From the NCBI GenBank assembly GCA_021399435.1, contig JAJTUP010000030.1:1-64000 (forward strand): DNA of 64,000 bases, given 5' to 3'. The DNA comes from Diaporthe sp. PMI_573 (Eukaryota > Ascomycota > Sordariomycetes > Diaporthales > Diaporthaceae). Under the pieces are notes generated by a model. It ran no database searches. It worked only from the letters and a program-made list of their open reading frames with translations, and was not told where the DNA came from. How positions within the stretch are numbered: position 1 is the stretch's first letter; each line of letters starts with the position of its first letter. A program made the translations under genes and the position numbers. Shown one piece after another: positions 12,622-23,760 of this stretch.

Positions 12622-12947
12622 AAAAACGTGGACACCAAAGCTGAACACAACCGGTGCCTAAGTTCTGCTGGCCCCTTAGAGAGAGAGAGAGAAAACCGCT
12701 CAAGGGCTCTAACACAAAGAAAGAAGAGATAATGAAAAAGGGCTGGAAGAGCTACAAAGGCAATAAATGTAGAGTATATTAGTTCTAATCAGACAATATT
12801 ACAGGTTATCAAATAATAATAATAGAAGGATAAGTTAAATTATTACTTTAGCCCTTGAGAGAAATAGAAGCTTGTCTAGTACTTATAGTATAGATGGCTA
12901 AGAAAAATTTATCATACTAGCTACACAAAACACTACACCCTATAACA
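12622..12947 (-). repeat. Repeat family X, copy B (326 bp)
   Basis: Reverse-oriented copy: starts AAAAACGTGGACACC and ends CCCTATAACA on the plus strand. It sits inside Fot1-type sequence. Its target duplication is not clear, because the flanks CTATT and TTATA match only partly. Confidence 0.75.
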
Positions 12948-13241
12948 TTATACTTAGCTATTATATTATAAAATAGGTAGAACTAGTTTCTAATAATCTT
13001 TAGATCTTTATAGAGGACCCTCTAGTAGTTATAAGGCTAATTAAACCTAGTCTTTAAGCTTAGTTATATATCTATAAAGTATTGTGCCCAGTTCTTACTA
13101 ACAGGCTTACTATCTTGTAATGCTAGTAGAAAATTAGCTATATCCTTTATATTAGAAAGCTGTATTAGAAATCTTTATATATCTTGCTTAATAATATATT
13201 AAATAAGCATTTACTCTTTAATTAGATCAAGTTTATACTAT

Positions 13242-15000
13242 TGTTACAGGGTATAGTATTTTGTATAGCTAGTATAATAAATTTTTCTTAGCCATCTATA
13301 CTATAAGTACTAGACAAGCTTCTATCCCTCTCAAGGGCTAAAGTAATAATTCAACTCATTCTTCTATTATTATTATTTAATAACCTGTAATATTGTCTGA
13401 TCAGAGCTAACATACTCTGTATTTATTGCCTTCGTGGCCCTTCCAGCCCTTTTTCATTATCTCTTCTTTCTTCATATTAGAGCCCTCGATGTGATGGGCT
13501 TGGCCCAGTAGTAGGTTGTCTGGATTATATAACCAGACTTCATGTATTTAGGCTCGATTCCCAGACATCCCTACAGGGGTAGTCCTGTCTTTCTCTTCAT
13601 CATTCATCTTCTTTCAATCAATAAAATAGTTCCCTAGTAAATATCCACAAACCCCGTTATATTATAAACAATCCTCTTTTTAGCCACCAGTCTAGAAGAG
13701 TACTACTTCCTTCCCAAAATAGCCAAATTTCCTTATTTCCTACACGCTCACCTACCTGACATACCCCCCCTACAGGGCGCCCAAAACCTTAATACATGGT
13801 GGATTAAAATACATACAAAAGTCTTAATAAATACCGACTTAATTAGGTCAGAATACACACAGTTACACTATATTTATACCCATCTAGGTCCAGGACCAGT
13901 AGACATATTTCAAGCATTTATAACTCAAGCAGAAGACTCCAGGCAAGCAGGATTTAGCAAATATAGTATAGCTTCCCTGATTTCCTCGGTTAGAAGTACC
14001 TATAAAGACCCAAACAATCTTAAGAAAGCATGCTAACGCCTGGCACAAATATAACAAACAGGCTCCCTAGATACCTTTCTTCAAGCCTTTAATTCTACCC
14101 TTTTTAAAGCAAAAGCTAACTCATAGCCCTCAGATACTAAGATTACGCTACTTATCGCTACCCTTAATGATACTATAAGGAAAAAGATAGAAGCAAAAGA
14201 TTAGCTAGAAGGATATAAGTAGTTTTATACCTTATTATACAAGATTTCTAGCTTTTCAGAACTAGAATCTAGTATAGTTACCCTGGTAGACCTAATGGTA
14301 CTAAATTCTACTCAAATAGCAAAATTAAGGTAAGGCCCTTGCTTTTAATGTGGAAAACCAGGCTATATTGCCTGAAATTGTAGAGAACCACAGGCAGTAG
14401 CTATACAATCTTTATCGCTTGCTATAGCAAATCAATTAGGTAGAAAAGACAAAGAAGAGTAGAAAGAAGTAGGAATAGATGAGCTTAAAAGGATGGATTT
14501 TGTATTAGATAGGTTGGAAACCAGCATAAAAGGTCATGACGCTAGCAGTACCCTCTGGCGGTCCCTAAGTAGTCTAATTTGCTGACTGAGGCTGACCAAG
14601 CTAGAAGCGCTAATTGAGGTAAGCTAGGCGAAAACCATATAGCACTGCCTAGTATCCGGGGGAAATTCAGCGATTTCTAGTTAATCCAGGCAGTTGGGAG
14701 GAACGCAGATTACTAATAGAGATAATATCCCTAGTTAGGGGGTAATATAATAGGCTTAGCCTAGTAGTAGGTTGTCCGGATTATATAACCGGACTTCGTA
14801 TATTTAGGCTCGATTTCCAGACATCCCTGCAAGGGTAGTCCTGTCTCTCTCTTCATCATTTGTCTTCTTTCAATCAATAAAACAGTTCCCTAGCAAATAT
14901 CTACAAACCCCGTTACACTCGAGCAGTTTTCCCTCTCTCTCTCTAAAGGGCTAGCAGAACTTAGGCACTGGTTATGTTCGGCTTTAGTGTCTACATTTTT
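13242..15000 (+). repeat. Repeat family X, copy C, interrupted by a gag-only LTR element
   Basis: The two halves, 13,242-13,489 and 14,923-15,000, join to about 326 bp and match copies A and B. Perfect 5-bp target duplication ACTAT (13,237-13,241 and 15,001-15,005) defines the ends as TGTTACAGGG and CTACATTTTT. The 5' end is LTR-like but the 3' end is not the usual CA. Confidence 0.8.
13490..14917 (+). mobile_element. Non-autonomous gag-only LTR retroelement, 1,428 bp
   Basis: LTRs of equal length, 172 bp, at 13,490-13,661 and 14,746-14,917 (TGTGATGGGCTTGG...CCGTTACA, RIP variants). Target duplication CTCGA is perfect (13,485-13,489 and 14,918-14,922). The interior carries one decayed Gag frame on the plus strand: a helical region with F-L-Q-A-F-N-S-T-L-F at about 14,080 and a CCHC zinc knuckle near 14,335-14,385 (C-F-x-C-G-K-P-G-Y-I-A-x-N-C). 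There is no protease, RT or integrase and no room for them, so it must have been mobilised in trans. A purine tract (TTAGGGGGTAA) precedes the 3' LTR. Confidence 0.85.
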
Positions 15001-15094
15001 ACTATATAACGCGTAATTCTTTATAATATAGTTAGTTGTTTATCCTGTCACATAGAATAGATTTAGAGATATTAAAGATACATATAGCCTGAGC

Positions 15095-15512
15095 CAGAGT
15101 TGTGACAACTTTAGTATATAACAGGTATATAACTTTTTTAACCTCGTTTATTTCTTTATATAATTAATTTAAAGACTAAATAATATAGAGAACAGGGGTT
15201 AAAATAATATACTAGATTTAGTAATATTTTATTCTAAGGGTTAGGGGCTGAGTAGGGCCAGATTACAGGGGGGTAAAAATCAGCTAAAATTTGGGTCTAG
15301 GTATATAAAAACTCTATAACTTTAACCCCTGTCAATATCCCTGTTACTATACCCTAACCCGGAAAAAGAATATACTATTATAAACTTCTTTGAAAGATCT
15401 ATCATGTAATATAGGTTATATAAATATAGTATATTTATTTTATATTTTAAAATGCGTTTAAAAAGTTATATACCTGTATACCTAATTTGTATACTAAACT
15501 GTCACAACTCTG
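15095..15512. mobile_element. hAT-type MITE, copy 1, 418 bp
   Basis: Terminal inverted repeats CAGAGTTGTGACAAC...GTCACAACTCTG, with subterminal GGTATAYAACTTTTT repeats in inverted orientation. The flanking direct duplication is 8 bp and perfect, GCCTGAGC (15,087-15,094 and 15,513-15,520). An 8-bp duplication is the hAT superfamily signature. No transposase coding. A second copy lies at 45,242-51,884, split by a gypsy element. This copy is inserted in Fot1 copy 2. Confidence 0.88.
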
Positions 15513-15971
15513 GCCTGAGCTCTATTTAAAGGTTTCTTTTAATTTTTTTTTAGAATTCTTAATTATCTAAAGTACTAGTTAGACTTTATCTTCTTTTAAA
15601 TAGATTGGAATTATTAGTATTAATCTTTAGTGTATTAAATATTTAAGTAGATAGAGTAATGTAAGATTGACATAAAAAATGGAGACATAATCTACACTAA
15701 AAACAAACCCGCTTACCAAAACCTTAAACTTTTAGACTGGTACTGTAGCACTACTAATAACTCCAAATTGGCCGAATTAATTGAAAATAAGTAATTAAGA
15801 CTAGTTGGCACCAATTGGTGCCAAATATAATTAACCTTTTTGCCCTAGGGGGTTGCTAGGGTTGGCTAAAGTTAGTAGAGTTGGTCAAAATCCGCGGGCA
15901 GGTGATAAACGCGGCTGACTGGTAGACTACGTTAGTAGCTATAATAAAGCTTTAAAGTTTTAATAAATACT

Positions 15972-16504
15972 TGTTAAACGGAAACGCTCATTTAGGCGTG
16001 GGCGCTGCACGTAGGGAGTTACCCTAGACTTCACGGAAGGAGTTACCCTAGACTTTTTTCTAGTAGCGTGCGCGCTGGCAGATGAGTTTGGTGGCCGTGA
16101 GTCGATTTTTTGGGCTGTTTTAAGACCCTAACTTCGAACCTCTGCATTCCCCTTATTTCTTACCCAAAAAGCATGTAACCTAGTTTGTTAGATAGCCTGA
16201 TTTCTGAAGTTTATCTGTATTTAGTTTGGTTACTGTCAGGGTTAGGGTTGGCTAGTTATTCATGGCTGAAGAGAGTGGGTCTGGGGGCCGAATTTTCCGG
16301 CCTCGCCATTCCTACGCCAGAGCCACCCGCAGCGTGCCAAGGGTTGAGACAATGTCGGAGGGACTGTGAGGAGGGCTGACAGAAGCCCACTCAAATTCAA
16401 TGCAAAGTTGTCCAGACCATTCTCAAACGTCCCAATTCGCCTCAGTGCACCTTACTACGACCCTGCCGTACACACACACACTGCTGAAGGCACCAACCTT
16501 CAGA
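15972..16504 (+). mobile_element. Repeat family S, copy 1 (solo-LTR-like, 533 bp)
   Basis: Starts TGTTAAACGGAAACGCTC and ends CCAACCTTCAGA, with a perfect 5-bp duplication ATACT (15,967-15,971 and 16,505-16,509). Two more copies lie in the opposite orientation at 44,188-44,708 and 49,167-49,700. It contains a short duplication of GGGAGTTACCCTAGACTT (about 16,014-16,052). The small ORFs it holds are not conserved genes. Probably a solo LTR or short non-autonomous element. Confidence 0.82.
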
Positions 16505-16509
16505 ATACT

Positions 16510-17392
16510 CTTAAAGGCTATAATTACTCTAATTATCTAATACTTAACTAATAATATTATATATATTAAGCCTTAATGTTATAAGCTTAGAGCTTTACTA
16601 TTATAAAGCTTTATTTATATATAAATAAGGGCCTTTTAAGCTTAATCTTTATAGTAAAAAAACTAGTTAACTTGTTTTAATTAAAATGCCCTGCTTAGAT
16701 TTATAATAGTTATAAGCTTAGTAGTTTAATAGTTTAAACCATACTTATCTAAGTATATTATAATATATATTTAACTATACCTACAGGTTGATTTGCCGCC
16801 CGATTATCTTGTTGGAGAACAGGGATGAAATAACACCGCTACGGCTTAGATTACTTCTTTCGAAGCTCGTTGGCCTTTAGAGCAGCTTGCGCAAGATTTA
16901 TAGTACGCACGCGCAACCGCTACGAAGAAATTACATTCAGTGGTATTGTAAGTTGATTTAAATGCAAACATTCATATCCTAAATAGAGATCAAGAGTTTG
17001 GTTTCTCATACAGTTAGGAGCATAAATAGCTTCCTCTTTTGCAACATTCTTTAGGTTTCTAAACCTAGTTAACCTAATGCTATTTTGTTAAATATACACG
17101 TTGTATATATTAATAATAATAGTTAACTTACTTGGTGATATATAACGTACTATATATAATAAATAATTAACATTTCTCTTATAGTTATTATTATATACCT
17201 TATTAAAGGTTACTAAGCGACTTTCTTATATTGTAGATTTGGGATAAATATGATTAGTTAAAGGTGCTATACCCCCTTAAACCTTGGAGTACTTGCAAAA
17301 GTTGGTTATCATTAGTACTTCTATTGGTAAGTAGGCTTTCATCGTAGACGTTTCTAGGAGACTAGGATTTTACTAAGTAGATTAATGTGATG
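16510..17392. other. Intergenic, AT-rich; no gene seen
   Basis: Mostly A+T with microsatellite-like TA runs around 16,540-16,780 and 17,090-17,200. A GC-richer patch at 16,790-16,940 has no open frame of note. It may be further repeat relic; nothing definable. Confidence 0.4.
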
Positions 17393-20108
17393 CTAAGTCC
17401 TAGCTAAACTTAGACGAATAAGATGTTGACTTCTAAGAGGAAGATACGTATGCTCACAACTATATGTATCGCAAAGCTCATCCCACTCGCGAAGTTCGGA
17501 CGGCGCAAATCGGGCATACATTAATGTTCCAGCCGCCATTAAGTCGAGTAAGCTGCGGGCTTTCCCCCTCTCCAATGCCCTAAACGCCTTCTCCAAGTGC
17601 TGTGAGTGCGACGGCCCTCGATCAGTCGGGCTGCAACTTTGATGCCACTTCACGGCCGCCCTCGACGCCTTGAAGTAGAGTCCTTGTAACTGAGAACCGC
17701 CAGCCAATGAGAGCTTGTACTCATCTAGAGACAAGCGGTCGCAGCGATCTTCGAATATCCCCATGGCTTGGTCGTAGAGATACCAGGCGACTGAGAGTTG
17801 GCCTTAGCCCTCCATGACTTCTGCGGCCGCGGTCAGATTTGACACCGTATCGCCAGTGTTCCACCACTCCTCGCCGCGCAATCCCGCCAAAATGTCAAGG
17901 ATCTGTCTAGCTCGGTCAAATTTCCGAATATGCGTGAAACCTGGCAATACAAGCTGGTAGACATCTCCAGATTGCTGATCCAGGAGCTGACTCAAATCCG
18001 CCGTCAAATTTGACTTAGCAGGTCGGGCTGACGTGGCGTTCTCTAAACATAATTTGCAGTACATGTTTAGGTAGGATTCCGAGTCGTGATAACGCTTGCG
18101 GGCGGCGGAGACTCGGGTGAGTTGGAGGGTTTTCATACGCGAGTCTTCACCCTGTTGTGCCTTTGATTCGGCAGCGTCCCACATACTCTCGGCTCTGCCC
18201 AAGTCACCGTCCCGCCTAGTGCGGCTAGCTCGAAACATAAGCGCCTGGAACTCAGCAGTCTGTACGAGCGACTGGGTTGTCAGATTGGATGAGATATCTC
18301 TAAATTGGTCTATATAAATGGTGGACGACGAGCTAGACGGGGTTAGGTTGATCTGGCCGATCAACGAGGCCAGGCTGTGCACTGCGGCAGCTTGAGGTCG
18401 CTGAGGATGTATCACTCGAATCCTAGAAATAGCTCTATTGTCACGTTTTATAACCACTGCACTACCAGTGCAAAAGTGACGCCACTACTTGCCGTAGGCA
18501 CATAGTGTATATATTGTGATATCTATCTATCTGATCCGGATCTTCCCGCGCAATAGCGCGGTGCAACATTCGCTGCAGCATATGGGCTACTTGCTACCTC
18601 GCCTAAGGGGCAAGTGCCGAGCTGGGCTCCTCATAGAGTTTACGGCATATTTTCAGGACGCGCTCGGCCGCGATGAGAAACCTGTCGTATTCTCCAAGCA
18701 ACTGGTGGACTGATGTTTGGTCCACAATACTCGCCGTCTAGGGCCGTGGGAGACCCAAGCCGTTGAGCAGTGCTTCTGATAGTCTGTATGCCGCCAAACC
18801 CCGCTCGTAGTCACATTTATCGGCTATCCACTGCTGTGCTTGTGCCGCAAAGAAAAGGCCAAGCCCGAAGGAGTAGCTGATACTGCCTTTGGTTAGACCC
18901 CAGGTCCCAATGTCCCTCGCCGACAATGTGTCCTCGGGCAGTTGTCCGGCTGCAACTCGACACAGTATCCAATGTGAACGAGCGGTTTAGAACGCAACGA
19001 CGTCGCCTGTATCGTTAAAAACATCCCGCGCCAATGCGAAATATTGTAAAGCCTCCTTGTAGTGTCGTATACTGTCACCGTCTCGTGCTCGCAGTGTTGC
19101 TAAATAGCCATATCGCATGTTGACAGACGCTAACCCTCGGTGGAAACCAACCTGGTTATATAAAGAGTATGCTGCTGTGTAGTGCCGAACGGGATTTTCA
19201 ATCTGGGTTACAGTAATGGATGGCGCCTGGGAACCGTCGAGCAGCTTCGACACAAGACTGTAAACCTGGGCGCACCATGATGCCCCAATACTCGGGTGGT
19301 CCGCTCGGAGCACAGTTAAGATCGCCCAATTTTAACTCGCAGCGCGCCATGGCCACAACATCGTTAACGTCGGAGTATTTGCGAAAGAGACTGGCAGTGA
19401 TGTCCACAGCATGGGGCGAGTGCCAGTCTGCGCGGCGATAGAGGCTGGATATCTCAAGCAGCAGTGACGCCTTGGACTGGAATGGTACACCAACCGACGA
19501 GAGATCCAGGATACTCTGTTCTAGCGTTTTTGCTGCCTGCAATTGTTTCAAGCTTCCCACGGGCTGAAAAACGCAGCGCGGTGCTGTTCCAGGAGCCGTC
19601 GCATCTGGCTCATGAGAGACCAACCGACACGTCTCTCAACCTCGGCAATTGGGTTCACCCAGGATGGCAGCGCTCTCACAAAATCGTACAGTGGATCCAT
19701 TTCATCCGCTGGTACCGTCTGGGAGCCTGTAATCCACTGGTATGTCAAGTACAGGCACTGCAGGCCGTAATACAGGGTTTGAAAGTATATTCCTGGATCG
19801 TGATGGCCCGTCGATGCCTGCTTGAAGTGCCCAAAAGCCTCCAGCGGTTCGCCCTGAAGAAGACAAAGAATGCCACATTCCAGAGAGGCTCGGGCCTTGG
19901 TATGCGTGTTGTTATCCTGACACTTCCGAAGGCGTTGCTCCGTGGACGTCCTCTCGTCCGCGAGGTTGTAGCATGTCAGCCCGCGATGTGCAAAGAAGCT
20001 CAGTAGGCTATCCGCTGGTTTAGAGGCTGCACCAACAGCGACTGGAGAGTATGGAACAGACATGATAAGGAATACAACTCCCTTCGAATTTGAGACGCAA
20101 AATGGCAA
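17393..20108 (-). pseudogene. Broken TPR/CHAT-type protein gene
   Basis: Seven minus-strand reading-frame pieces follow one another in order and read as one alpha-helical tetratricopeptide-like protein: 19,548-20,108, 19,198-19,623, 18,987-19,313, 18,893-19,078, 18,738-18,926, 17,804-18,457 and 17,393-17,764. The final piece carries KAFRALERGKARSLLDLM, the motif that in CHAT-domain TPR proteins precedes the caspase-like CHAT domain. The CHAT domain itself is missing; the frame ends at 17,393 and AT-rich sequence follows. Frames shift at least near 19,570, 19,300 and 19,000. At 17,804 an in-frame TAA sits where CAA would keep the frame, an RIP-type change. The family is linked in fungi to NLR-like and cell-death proteins. 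Dead gene; family call fairly sure, end points approximate. Confidence 0.7.
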
Positions 20109-20433
20109 TCAAGACGTGAATGGTCTATACAGGTGTGGTGAAATGGTGCCGCAAAATAAGGTAGCTGGTAGGTAAGGTAGCTAGCTAATAATTAGTTCCT
20201 CAGTAGCCGACGATGTTCCAATCGTAGGAGCTAAATATAACGAAGCGCTAGGTCCTAAGTGTTTCTATTACTTAGTAACCCTAACCTTAGGTAGTCTACC
20301 TCGAACGCTTCGCTCGCTTCGACGGCGATTTTCAAGTATTTGATCGAAAGCGGCTCAATTTTCCACGAACCAGATTCAATGGTAACCCCTTTCTACACCA
20401 CGACCTATCAATAGCCTCGGGCAAGCAGTATCC
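20109..20433. other. Intergenic, no gene seen
   Basis: Contains short GGTAGCTAG/GTAAGGTAG-like repeats around 20,155-20,190. Otherwise it should hold the 3' untranslated region of the gene that ends at 20,434. Confidence 0.5.
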
Positions 20434-23400
20434 TCAGTGAATCGGAACATCATGCATGTCATCCAAGTTCGGCTCAAGCCCGTCCATCTCATCCTTTGCT
20501 GCCTTCTCAGCCTTCTGTGCTTCGCTCGCCTTTGCGTCCGCCGCCTCCTTCACAGCCTCTGCGTCCGCCTGCACCTTCTGTGCCGCCTCGAGGGCGGCCT
20601 CCTGGGCCTGAACCTTCTTGGTCAGCTCCGCCAGCCTCGCTGCATCGCTGGGCTGCGGCGCCCCGCCGGCCGCCCGATCCTTGATGGCCTGCACCTCGGT
20701 GTCGGTGGCTACCTTCTCGCTCTGCAGCTGCTGCACCGCCTCCTGCTTCTCCAGCAGCGCCGCGATGGCGCGCCCCTGGCCCACCTGTGCCGCCAGCGTC
20801 GCCGCCTGCCGCTGCGAGAGCACCAGCGCGTCGGCGCTCAGGTCGCGCACGAAGTTGGGCGGCGCCGTGGCCGACTCGCGCAGCCGGCTCTGCTCGGCCA
20901 CCACGTCGGCGCCGCCCGCCGGCAGGATCTCCAGCGCCCCGTTGAACAGCGACCCCATCTCGATCTCAACGGCGTTCTGCGCGCTGCGCCGCACGCTCGC
21001 GCTGACGGCCGCCTCCACGGCCGCCAGAGCGGCCGCCGGGTCGCCGCCGGCGCCGGGGGCGGAGGCGAGGCTGCTGGCCCGCCGCGCAGCGGCGCGCGCC
21101 TGCCCCACGATCAGCGCGCTGGTGCCCGCGTCGGCGGCGAGCGGGTTGGCGGCCAGGCTGGCGTGCACGGCCGCGTCGGCGACGGCGCTGGCGTTGCTGA
21201 CGGCCGGGCGGGCGGCGTCGATGACGGGCTGTGGGTCATGGCCGGCACGGCGGTGTTCCTGGATCTTCTTGAAGAGGGTCATAAAGGAGAGGCCGGTCAG
21301 GCCGATGCAGGCGAGCGTAAAACTGATACCCTGCGCGGTCGTCGAGCCGAACCAACCTGAGCCGTCGTCCTTCTCGGCCTGCGGGATCACCTTGGAGCCG
21401 GTGAAGGGCACTTTCTTATCGACCCGGCCCGAGGGCCAGGTCTGGCCGTCAAACTGAACGGCCGAGACGTTGCCGTCGGCGTCGAAGCTGCTCTTGAAGG
21501 AGCATTCGAAGAGGTTGGCACCCGATGAGGTGGTGAAACTGACTTTGCCGGTGTCAGTGTCGGTCACTTGGTTTTCAACATAGGCGCTGTTGACTAGAAA
21601 GAGCGTACAATGTTCAGTGTTGTTCTTGGCTTCATATTGGAAGTTTATCTGACAGCGACGCCGGGGAGACACTTACAGGAGATCATCCCATCCATCGGAC
21701 TAATAGTCATTTGCACCGCGTTCATGCCGGTCGGCGCGTCGATCTTGTAGAGCCCAGCGGCTAACCTGATGTCAAACTCAGGCTGCGACGAAGCCTGTCT
21801 GTGGAGGGTGTTAAGGTCATTCGCCGAAACGGTGATGCCCTTGTCGTTGACCGCCTGCTCGAAGTCCTGGAGTTTGTTGTCTCTCAGCGCAGCAAAGAGC
21901 TTCGTGACGAAGGCCTGGTCGGTGAAAACAGTCGATTTCAAGGTAGATATCGTCTGCGCCGGCGGAGCGTCAGTAGTGGCGTCGTCGATGTGAGCAACGA
22001 TGGCCTTGGCCCCTGCTGGAGGCGGGACTGCAGCTGGGGGGTCGACGACATCTCCTAGCAAGAGGACGTCGTGAGGGGCGAAGACTCCGACGCTCGAGTC
22101 TACTTTAATGATCTTCTTGCCCGGCGCGAAGATATTCTGTGTTGCGAAGAAGTTGAAGTTCTGGTTGCTGACCTTGAGCGCGTTGATGTCCATGTACAGC
22201 TCCGTGCTCAGTTCTTGCGGTAGGCTGTTCGTCCAACCGGCGCCCCAGGATTGGAGATCGAACGACCCAGCGTTGTAGGGGTGTACCCATAGGCCAAAGT
22301 CGCTATGTTGGAGGTCTACCTGCAAGGCGACGTCTTCATCGGTGACTGTGGCGATCGGCGCATCCTTGGAACGCCGGAGTTAGCGAAACAAACACGGTCC
22401 CCTCAACTATTCAAGACGAGCCAAGAAAGAGGTCAATATGGGAAACCAGTCTGAACTCACCTTGTTCAGATGCACGTCGAAGTATACTTTGCCGTGCAAA
22501 TTGTTCTCCCATCGGCTCCAGTCATATCTCCTGTCTTGAAACTGCCAAAACCAGTTGGCTTTCCCACCCGAGAGGGTCAACTGGAGGGGCTGGTCCGCGA
22601 AGTCATAATTGCAGTTGAGCTTCTTGTTTTGCCAGGGGCCCGGGCCGTATACGGTACTATTGAGCGCGGCCGGCGCCATCGTCAAGTAGTACTGAAACCC
22701 AGCAGCAAAGTTGGTGTTCTCCTGGACGCCTTTGTCGCCGGCGATTAGACCTCCCGAGAAAGTGTGACTCTTCAGCTCCGGAATGAGGTACTTGTTGCTG
22801 AACAGCTCCTTCCGGATGACGATACTTGCCGTGTACCCCTGTGGGATCGGTGAGATGTCTTTGTTGTTGGGCTGGAAGGCCGGGCTGGAAATGCCGGCAG
22901 GATTGTCGCTCCCTTTGGTCTTGATGTAAACACACAGCACGCCAGGGTCCGCCCCGGCGGTGCGGAAAATGAAGGACTCCGGCAGCAAGACAGCAGCCGA
23001 GTCCTGCGCGTTCGCGGTCCTCTGGACGGTAGCAAGCGCGTAGTCGAGGCTGTTGACCTTTTGCGGGTCCTGGAAATAGTTGGCGAGCTTGTTAGTCATG
23101 TCAGACATGACCTGCACGTTCGGGTCTCTTGTGGTCGGCGCTCCTGTCGCGTTGAGGATCTTGTAGGTGGATAACGAGTTGTGGAAATGAAAGACGATTC
23201 TGCAGGTGTTGGTTTTCAGGTCGTCAAAGACAATTGGCTTGCTGCCGTCCTGGGCGTTATTAGTGAGAGAAAAAGCCGTTCTCGTATCTCCTACGTACCT
23301 GGACCGTGGCAAGAGCTTCTGGGCCACTGGAAGCATTACCATCCATGCTCGCCAGTGGAACCGAAGCCTGGAGTACATATCGGCCGGCTTGGACCGGAGT

Positions 23401-23760
23401 AATGTCCTTGCCTTTGCCCTCGATGGAGCCGGTTATGTCGCCCGTGTTGGGGTCGATAATGAGCTGGTCTTTGCGCAACATGCCAGAGATGGGCATGACT
23501 AGGATGGCAACGCCATTCTGGCCGCCGGCGAACTGTAGAGTGGGAGATCCTAGCGTAAAGTCGGCGTGCATGCGGAATCCAAATCCGGGATAGTCAAAAT
23601 CGATGGGCACTTGTGTGAAGGTGGAGTTCGAGACCCATAGGCTGGGGAGAAGGGCATTGAGCTTGGTGACGCTGTACGACACAAGAACATCCCAGTTAGC
23701 CGTAGCATTGACGCCTGTCATGGCAGCCACGAGTGCGTCCTTGTCCTGAGTGGTAGACAT
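20434..23760 (-). CDS. P47/TULIP-like large protein with C-terminal membrane segment and coiled coil
   Basis: Four exons: 23,299-23,760, 22,461-23,249, 21,677-22,364 and 20,434-21,593. Introns of 49, 96 and 83 bp have GTACGT, GTGAGT and GTAAGT donors and keep frame, giving about 1,032 residues. The start is the ATG at 23,760. The N-terminus has a WDVLVSYSVTKLNALLP segment followed by beta-rich sequence, reminiscent of clostridial P47 and other lipid-binding TULIP-fold proteins of toxin gene clusters. Further amphipathic beta stretches (for example KVYFDVHLNK across intron 2, and FAPGKKIIKVDSS) continue to about residue 640. A hydrophobic segment ISFTLACIGLTGLSFMTLF (about 735-753) is followed by roughly 280 Ala/Gln/Glu-rich, coiled-coil-like residues. 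No signal peptide. The gene is divergent from the large gene at 24,998. The P47/TULIP assignment is from memory of the family and is tentative; the gene structure is firm. Function unknown. Confidence 0.7.
23250..23298 (-). other. Intron 1 of P47-like gene (49 bp)
   Basis: Donor GTACGT, branch-like CACTAATAAC, acceptor CCCAG; phase 0. Removal joins two frames that both encode coherent protein. Confidence 0.8.

Larger units (their letters stand above)
12120..15932 (-). mobile_element. Fot1/pogo-type DNA transposon, copy 2, fragmented by insertions
   Basis: Segments 12,120-12,621, 12,948-13,241, 15,006-15,094 and 15,521-15,932 align in order, on the minus strand, with the full copy at 41,064-43,388. 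The terminal ACGTAG...CCAGTCAG end (complement) lies at 15,932 followed by a TA target dinucleotide. The transposase reading frame is split by repeat X copy B, by repeat X copy C (itself carrying a gag-only element), and by a hAT-type MITE. The far end, corresponding to about 42,360-43,388 of the full copy, is missing. Non-functional. Confidence 0.8.

Noticed and set aside
16185..16551. ORFs of 64 and 61 residues
   Set aside because: They lie in or run across the end of repeat S copy 1 and are not preserved as frames in the other copies.
20437..21457. Two long plus-strand ORFs (307 and 279 residues)
   Set aside because: Shadows of the GC-rich Ala-rich exon 4 on the minus strand; composition is Arg/Leu- or Ser/Ala-rich without motifs.
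21594..21676. Shorter 28-bp intron ending GTCAG at 21,649
   Set aside because: Too short for a fungal spliceosomal intron; the CTTTCTAG acceptor at 21,594 gives 83 bp and correct phase.
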